Below, one piece after another: positions 36,201 through 39,853 of a stretch of DNA of 39,853 bases. The stretch's first letter is position 1. Each line of letters begins with the position of its first letter. Below the pieces are notes generated by a model. It saw only the letters and a list, made by a program, of their open reading frames with translations, had not been told where the DNA came from and did not search any database. Location: NCBI GenBank assembly GCA_937910235.1, contig CALENB010000265.1, forward strand, positions 1-39,853, in the 5' to 3' direction. The stretch comes from an uncultured Myxococcales bacterium (lineage in GTDB: Bacteria; Myxococcota_A; UBA9042). The translations under genes were made by a program, and so were the position numbers.

Positions 36201-36655
36201 CACCGGTCTTCGGCTATCACGCGGTGCCCACGTTCGCCGACCTGGACGGCACCACGCTGCCGACCAAGCCCCTGCTGCGACTCCAGTTCGGCCAGCCAGC
36301 GTTCACGCCGGTGCTCTTTGATGCCGCCGGAAACCACGGTATTCTGGCGCTCCAGCCCGCAGTCCAGTACGCCAAGGTGGACGCGAACAAGCAGACGTGT
36401 CCGGGCCTCGTGACGTCGACATGGACTGACGCGAGCGTGCAGATGCGCCTGAGCATCGGACAGTGCAACGGCGCGCCCCGTGTGTTTCTGGATGAAGGCG
36501 GTCTGACCACGATGCCGGACAGTCTGGTCGGGTCAATCGGACACTATGACGACATTGGCCGACGATCCTGGGTCTGGAGCGGCCTCGGCCCCGACGGTCG
36601 CCTCGGCTCCGGGCTGTGGTCCCTGTCCCAAACCTGCACCCCACCGGCGCCATGA
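33266..36655 (+). CDS. Kelch/MopE-like lipoprotein with TSP3 and DNDCDG motifs
   Basis: 1129 residues, predicted surface lipoprotein: short signal and VLQSC lipobox (Cys25). Residues 36-78 hold two small cysteine-rich EGF/Dickkopf-like units (STCGSDSECSGGVC, KSCQADSECAGGIC). 82-150 hold thrombospondin type-3 calcium repeats (DYDGDGLTNG, DSDGDGLSD, DTNKDGKID). At 221-234 and 294-307 lie CDGLDNDCDGLTDE and CNYVDDDCDGKSDE, the Put_metal-binding motif of MopE-like proteins. The rest (about 370-1120) is a kelch-type beta-propeller with RLLVYGGAVYSP, RLISFGGFHDTAP and SLLVAGGANF. ATG at 33266 follows AGGAG by five bases. Such proteins are abundant in Myxococcota; ligand unknown. Confidence 0.88.
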   Translation: MRASPIHLVLAMSLLISGAVVLQSCESCNTSGLRRYGSTCGSDSECSGGVCFRGRCTKSCQADSECAGGICIAQICQTNDDDYDGDGLTNGTELALGTDPQNEDSDGDGLSDKAEIGNVSSPTDTNKDGKIDALQSNKHDFDGDCMVDAYDLSVTDPQKTGLPDVKQFCNTGVCADHLSDVTIVCAKKAPTYTGVVLGCVGCQCHLDAAKVPDWQGTELFCDGLDNDCDGLTDEDLTFNKKSVGQGCAGLYGVCAQADANGQVPQGTVECGTDKLITCSVHGNGSQSVALPERCNYVDDDCDGKSDEDFTWQASATSPILNTGEACNVCGAKTLICPSGAPANPPVVACSGDATRAVCSAVPYDAGFVERFAGRPQPRLHWSAALAGDPTRLLVYGGAVYSPIGASIRADLWTLDVTPNTPAAWKRLRNQAPGAVDGGALVADPDGKRTLLVGGRIDGQTSDKVWALDTQMIWTIAADVPPLTLAAQGDGLSAAIVGSGATRRLVLFSPTSPAAAHWVAVGGASAWQALTLPAPPAGLAKLTGTPGCLVPAIGGSAYALVLSNPTVGEPSATYRIRATSAGVSLDVVAASGSAPSRLAAMCVLRADGTLSIFGGHVASAPSAGGARRAVFGGPAETATSLVWSDDSATPLAKLERSGGWSGQLGGTTLVLGGYRRTGGTSEPWHRLSTDGPVALSNGAIQLEGLDAPAPRPRVGAASGYAAGVGLCAAGGLGFDLPDEGQTTARVLPLTDAWCADDAGAWTQVATGLPPFAFGISGVDPGTKALVLAGGLKLTVDTPVFKAERIWRAGLDFRKSKQATSQLLEVTDAVHQLALPTGVLTSLPKDKAGPLLAGSSVVVDKARRRLISFGGFHDTAPTDNLWVLDLATMTWQDVAKNYPVGTNRPLPGYGQLVTYISAADSLLVAGGANFLESVDSNTQLRQPGEWVIVYQTASGAKLAVTDNPCYGPDTSLLWSVPTLSTPVFGYHAVPTFADLDGTTLPTKPLLRLQFGQPAFTPVLFDAAGNHGILALQPAVQYAKVDANKQTCPGLVTSTWTDASVQMRLSIGQCNGAPRVFLDEGGLTTMPDSLVGSIGHYDDIGRRSWVWSGLGPDGRLGSGLWSLSQTCTPPAP

Positions 36656-37362
36656 CTGATCAGCAATGGACCGGGGCTCACCCCGTCGCGCCTATGGACT
36701 GGGACGAGCTCAACCGTTGGTCAGAGCGGCTCCGTAAGTTCGCGCACGATCTGAACAACGCACTGGTACCAGCCTTTGCCCACACCGATCTGCTGCGACT
36801 CAAGTTGGGACATCAAGCCGATCTGTCGCAGCTAAATGTGTTGCCCGCGCAGCTCGAGCTGGCACGCATGACCGCGCAGCGCGCGGTGAGCGCCATCGTT
36901 CGCCAACCGGCGGCGAGCGCGCCGACTTGGCGCAATGTCGAGCTGGAGCTCATGATGCACTGCCGACAAGCCGCCACTGACTTCACTTGGGATGACCCGG
37001 CCGGCGATGCAGCACATGCGGCCTGGCCGACAGGTGACGCTCGCCACGTCTTACGCGCGGTGGTCCACAACAGCTGCGAGGCCATGAAAGGAAGCGAATC
37101 GGGCAGCGTCGCGATTCGGATCCGAGCCACGCCGACCTACGTTGACTTCAGCGTCTCCGATAACGGCCCAGGCTGTCCCGACTTGGCCGCCGCCGCCCAG
37201 ACCAAGCTCGTCAGACACGGTCATGGTCACCTCGGCATCGGGCTGACCTCCGCAGCGACGGTGGCACGACGAAATTTGACCGAATTACGCATCGCCAACG
37301 CCCCGAACGGCGGCTTTTTGGCTATGCTGCGCGTTCCGCGGCGCAAGTCGTCGGAGACTTGA
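36652..37362 (+). CDS. Sensor-less histidine kinase (cytosolic)
   Basis: 236 residues, starting at ATG 36652 that overlaps the previous stop (ATGA), so it is co-translated with the kelch lipoprotein. It contains only the catalytic core: a dimerisation helix with phospho-acceptor His32 in FAHDLNNAL, N box with Asn140 in VVHNSCEAM, G1 SDNGPGC at 169-175 and G2 GHGHLGIGL at 190-198. There is no PAS, GAF, HAMP or membrane segment, and no response regulator next to it. The dimerisation and ATP-binding domains are complete, so it may act with a separate sensor. Signal and partner unknown. Confidence 0.85.
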   Translation: MTDQQWTGAHPVAPMDWDELNRWSERLRKFAHDLNNALVPAFAHTDLLRLKLGHQADLSQLNVLPAQLELARMTAQRAVSAIVRQPAASAPTWRNVELELMMHCRQAATDFTWDDPAGDAAHAAWPTGDARHVLRAVVHNSCEAMKGSESGSVAIRIRATPTYVDFSVSDNGPGCPDLAAAAQTKLVRHGHGHLGIGLTSAATVARRNLTELRIANAPNGGFLAMLRVPRRKSSET

Positions 37363-37388
37363 CCTGGATCGCGCGCCGGCACGATACT
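37359..37388 (+). promoter_or_regulatory. Sigma-70 promoter candidate of the GH39-like gene
   Basis: TTGACC (37359-37364, five of six), 18-base spacer, GATACT (37383-37388, four of six), 40 bases before the ATG at 37428. The -35 contains the histidine-kinase stop codon. Confidence 0.42.
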
Positions 37389-37400
37389 GTTGCCGGCGCG
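37372..37400. promoter_or_regulatory. Ten-bp perfect palindrome centred on the -10 box
   Basis: CGCGCCGGCA (37372-37381) and TGCCGGCGCG (37391-37400) flank the nine bases that include GATACT. This is a typical repressor-operator position, although the same hairpin could instead terminate the upstream operon (no T-run follows). Confidence 0.5.
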
Positions 37401-37427
37401 AACCCCGCGTCATAGAAAGGACAACCA

Positions 37428-39377
37428 ATGCTCATCCGACGCTCAATGATGGTCGCGCTGACTCTATGGTCAGCTGGCTGTATGACCGATCCCCAGGCCA
37501 CACTGCCCAAAGACACCAACGAGGTGCGGATGCGCTCGGTCGTGATCGATGCGGCGACCTGCCGCCACAAAGACGGTAGCTTCAAGGCGTGTGCGACCAT
37601 CGCAACGAAGGACATGCGACGCGTCGCGGAGATGCGCGGCGTGATCGGCGCACCCATCAAGGCGCTAGAGCTCGATGACGACGCCAACGCGAAGGCGAAG
37701 ACCTACGGCAACCTGAGCGCGTTTTGGTCTCGGATCCCGATGGGGTACGGCTGCGACCACTCGATTCAAGGGATCTTTCCGGACGGCACCAAAGATCCAA
37801 ACATCATCGCCAACTACAATTTCAACAAGTTGGACGACCTTGTCGGCGCCGTTCGCAACGCCCGGCGGGTGCCCCTGTGGACCGCCGGCTTCGGCTTGGG
37901 CGACGGCAAAGGCACCTGCGCCTACGGCAACGTCGGCATGACGGAGGCTGGCAAGCCTGTCGCCGAGCAGCTCGGGGCGGTGATCGGCAACGCGGACGCG
38001 GACATCACACGCTGGGCCCAGGTCGTGCGCAGGATCACGAAGCGCTACAATCGCGATCTACCGGCAGAGAAGAAGAGCGAGATCGTCTGCAATCCGCCGG
38101 CTGGCCAAGAGAAGGATTGGCGCTGCAGCGCGAGTCTGTTCGACATTGAGTTCGGCCGGGATCCCAACGGCGCGGGAGGATTCACGACCGCGACGAAATC
38201 GACCTGGCTCAAGACCTACAAGGCGTTTGCCAAAGAGATGCGCGAGGAGTTCCCCTACCCCGCCAACTCGGTCTTGCTGTATGGACCCTCCGTCGTCATC
38301 CGAAGCTCCGCGGAGGCCTCGAACACGGACGCATCCGACCCCAAACGGTCGTGGCTGTACGACTTCATCGACTACGTCGTCGCTCAGAAGCTGGCCCTGA
38401 GTGTGCTGTCGTTCGAAGTTGAAGCGGCGACGCCCGTGGAAGCGCGAGACATCGCCAAACACGTGCGCGCCTACGCCGACAAAAAGGGACTCAAGGACGA
38501 ATCTGGCAACCCAATACGCCTGTTTGTCACCGATCTGCGTCTCAACGACAGCAAGGTGCCTGAGAGCTTGGCCAAAGACGCTACCCGATTCTCGGCATAC
38601 CTGGGCGCCTTCTATTCGGCGACCAAGATCTTGTGGCAGGGCTATGTGGACGGCGCGACGGTCGGCCGCGTCATGCGCTTCCCGACGAAGAACCCGAGCG
38701 AGTTCAGTCCGACCGAATTGGCCCAAACCGCCCTCGACAGCGATCTGCTCTGGTTCGACCAGCCGAAACCGGTGTCGCCGGGTGACCTGAAACCCGGCGC
38801 TTGGCATGCATTCTGGTTCAACAGCGACTTCCTTGGCAGCGGCGGCGGAACGCTAGACGGCTGCGCAGATCCGAAGGGATGTCCGGACATCGCCGCCAAC
38901 GCCCGGCACAAGGGCATGGTTGTGGTCGAGCACGGCCCCGATGCCGTCGGGCTCTCGGGCGAAGTTGAGAGCAATGAAGTGCGAGGGCTCATCGCAATCG
39001 CGACCCGAGAAAACTGCGTGTCGAGCGCGGTCGATCAGCTCGGCCAACCAATCGACTGTGTCGCGGCCGGCGAATTTCCCTTCCCGGCTGTGACTGAAGG
39101 CCGAAAGCGGGTCATCCGCGCCATGGTGGCCGACCTTCACGTGACAGTACCCAGCGCCAAAGAAGTGCTGATGCACAACTTGCGGGTAGAAGTGAAAGGG
39201 ATCCCAACGGACGCGAAGACCGTGGGATACCGATGGGCGCGCATGGACGGCACGGCGGCGAGCTGGGGCGGCTTCGTGTTCCCGGAGCAGGGCGTGTTGG
39301 ACGTGCATGACGGCGTCTTTCATGTCCAGCGCACCGTCGCAGTTCCGTCGATGCACTACTTCGAGTTCCTGTACTAG
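37428..39377 (+). CDS. GH39-like (clan A) lipoprotein, catalytic residues altered
   Basis: 649 residues, lipobox SAGC (Cys18). The sequence follows the order of landmarks of glycoside hydrolase family 39: FWSRIPMGYGCDHSIQGIF near 99-117, YNFNKLDDLVGAV near 130-142, PLWTAGFGLGDG near 149-160, then RITKRYNRD and LFDIEFGRDPNG at 237-248, where FEVWNEPN is expected, then LLYGPSVV, FIDYVVAQKLALSVLSF and LFVTDLRLND (365-374), where the nucleophile segment iTEWn is expected. Both glutamates of the family therefore appear as aspartates (D245 and D369). The C-terminal about 200 residues are beta-rich. ATG at 37428 follows AAGG. An extracellular carbohydrate-binding or altered hydrolase role is inference. 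Confidence 0.62.
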   Translation: MLIRRSMMVALTLWSAGCMTDPQATLPKDTNEVRMRSVVIDAATCRHKDGSFKACATIATKDMRRVAEMRGVIGAPIKALELDDDANAKAKTYGNLSAFWSRIPMGYGCDHSIQGIFPDGTKDPNIIANYNFNKLDDLVGAVRNARRVPLWTAGFGLGDGKGTCAYGNVGMTEAGKPVAEQLGAVIGNADADITRWAQVVRRITKRYNRDLPAEKKSEIVCNPPAGQEKDWRCSASLFDIEFGRDPNGAGGFTTATKSTWLKTYKAFAKEMREEFPYPANSVLLYGPSVVIRSSAEASNTDASDPKRSWLYDFIDYVVAQKLALSVLSFEVEAATPVEARDIAKHVRAYADKKGLKDESGNPIRLFVTDLRLNDSKVPESLAKDATRFSAYLGAFYSATKILWQGYVDGATVGRVMRFPTKNPSEFSPTELAQTALDSDLLWFDQPKPVSPGDLKPGAWHAFWFNSDFLGSGGGTLDGCADPKGCPDIAANARHKGMVVVEHGPDAVGLSGEVESNEVRGLIAIATRENCVSSAVDQLGQPIDCVAAGEFPFPAVTEGRKRVIRAMVADLHVTVPSAKEVLMHNLRVEVKGIPTDAKTVGYRWARMDGTAASWGGFVFPEQGVLDVHDGVFHVQRTVAVPSMHYFEFLY

Positions 39378-39726
39378 CGGCCCCGTTCGCACGGTGCGGC
39401 CCTTGTCCTCGGGCCTCCAGCAAGATCCACGATCGCAGTGTACTTCGGGCAGCCACGAGTCAGGCGCCGTCGTCATGACTTGCGTCGCAGGGTGCTGAGA
39501 TGATGCGCAATCGGGGGGCATCCGAGCCCACCTGTATGTAGGCCCATCGCTCGAATCCTGCGCTCCCAGACACGACGGGTTCGTCCGAGCCATTCAACCG
39601 TGAACGACGCCTGTAGACGGCGTCCCCAAACCGCCACAATCCGGTGAAGCCCACCGTCTTCGACGCTACCCAGAATTGACCCCCCTGTACTCGTGAAAAC
39701 TGCCCCCCCTCGAACTGGGCGCGCAT

Positions 39727-39758
39727 GTTGACGCGCGACAATTGTTGTCGCGCTCAAC
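39727..39758. repeat. Strong stem-loop
   Basis: Arms GTTGA(C)GCGCGACAA and TTGTCGCGCTCAAC pair over 14 bases with one bulged C around a three-base loop TTG. No T-run follows on either strand, so it is more likely a protein-binding or structural site than an intrinsic terminator. Confidence 0.6.
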
Positions 39759-39777
39759 AAACTCAACACGCCAAACA

Positions 39778-39833
39778 CCCTGTTTTCACGAGAGTCCTCG
39801 GGTTCTTGCGAGAGGCATCCCGTGAAAACAGGG
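39778..39833. repeat. 13-bp perfect inverted repeat
   Basis: CCCTGTTTTCACG (39778-39790) and CGTGAAAACAGGG (39821-39833), 30 bases apart. The core CGTGAAAAC also appears at 39692-39700, where CTCGTGAAAAC (39690-39700) is an exact 11-base inverse of 39782-39792. Confidence 0.8.
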
Positions 39834-39853
39834 CGCTCGGCGGGCGGTGGAGA

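Larger units (their letters stand above)
39378..39853. other. 476-base non-coding, repeat-rich right edge, possible mobile-element terminus
   Basis: No convincing gene. Repeat content rises sharply after 39674: reverse-strand GGGGGGCAGTTTTCAC and GGGGGGTCAATTCTGG are spaced 23 bases apart (39675-39710). CGTGAAAAC occurs three times (39692, 39821 and inverted at 39782). A strong stem-loop lies at 39727-39758 and a 13-bp inverted repeat at 39778-39833. Such clustered terminal repeats recall ends of IS21-like or other DDE elements. The stretch 39378-39673 shows nothing recognisable. Confidence 0.4.

Noticed and set aside
37375-37396. A sigma-54-like CGGCACG...TTGC before the GH39-like gene
   Set aside because: The spacing between the GG and GC is 12 bases instead of ten, and the match arises from the palindrome.
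39460-39741. A 93-residue reverse frame near the right edge
   Set aside because: No ribosome-binding site, no motif, and its first third is the translation of the G-rich terminal repeats.
1-39853. tRNA, rRNA or CRISPR features
   Set aside because: No cloverleaf, no rRNA signature and no regularly spaced repeat units were found by eye; a covariance-model scan would be needed to exclude small RNAs.

Overview
The window is a contiguous, gene-dense stretch of high-GC chromosome carrying 28 protein genes. I saw no rRNA, tRNA, CRISPR array or intact transposase. The content points to a Myxococcota-like (deltaproteobacterial) bacterium. This is inference from gene families: large lipoproteins with FG-GAP, kelch, thrombospondin-3 and DNDCDG (MopE-type) motifs, a Ser/Thr kinase with a TPR tail, a DUF6600 lipoprotein, a MoxR ATPase, a HDLNN-type histidine kinase and a sigma-54 promoter.

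Layout, left to right. A 5'-truncated YbbR-domain gene precedes aspartate kinase lysC (2-2131). A reverse pair follows, radC plus a small helix-hairpin-helix (ComEA-like) gene whose 3' end overlaps lysC. Next is a 1217-residue FG-GAP lipoprotein (3380-7033). A reverse operon fbp-moaC-NFACT has overlapping genes (10022-7111), and a DUF6600 lipoprotein lies beyond it (10115-11410). Forward genes encode a 7Fe ferredoxin, a TPR lipoprotein and MoxR (11578-14163). A large reverse Ser/Thr kinase carries a degenerate AAA_16-like segment and TPRs (14233-17550). The tightly overlapping Holliday-junction operon ruvC-ruvA-ruvB-yggU (20357-17691) faces away from a cyclophilin lipoprotein (20462-21907). 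A solitary long CcmF lies on the reverse strand (21956-24679). Forward genes then encode a two-AAA-domain ATPase, a putative outer-membrane protein and a radical SAM protein (24922-29763). The reverse genes ssb, recA and comM/yifB (29815-32985) follow. The right end holds a kelch/MopE-like lipoprotein translationally coupled to a sensor-less histidine kinase, then a GH39-like lipoprotein (33266-39377). The last 476 bases are non-coding and full of repeats that resemble the end of a mobile element.

Genes that may work together. ruvC, ruvA and ruvB resolve Holliday junctions. ssb, recA and comM, together with radC and the ComEA-like gene about 28 kb away, are homologues of genes often found in natural-transformation regulons. 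The SSB lacks the acidic tail, and comM has a near-consensus sigma-54 promoter preceded by four TGRGACC repeats at enhancer distance. The three genes at the right end look like a cell-surface module with its own regulator.

Most interesting points: the sigma-54 promoter and repeats upstream of comM; the GH39-like lipoprotein in which both expected catalytic glutamates appear as aspartates; the kinase with a dead-looking nucleotide-binding segment; the tail-less SSB; the palindrome centred on the -10 of the GH39-like gene; and the repeat-rich right edge.
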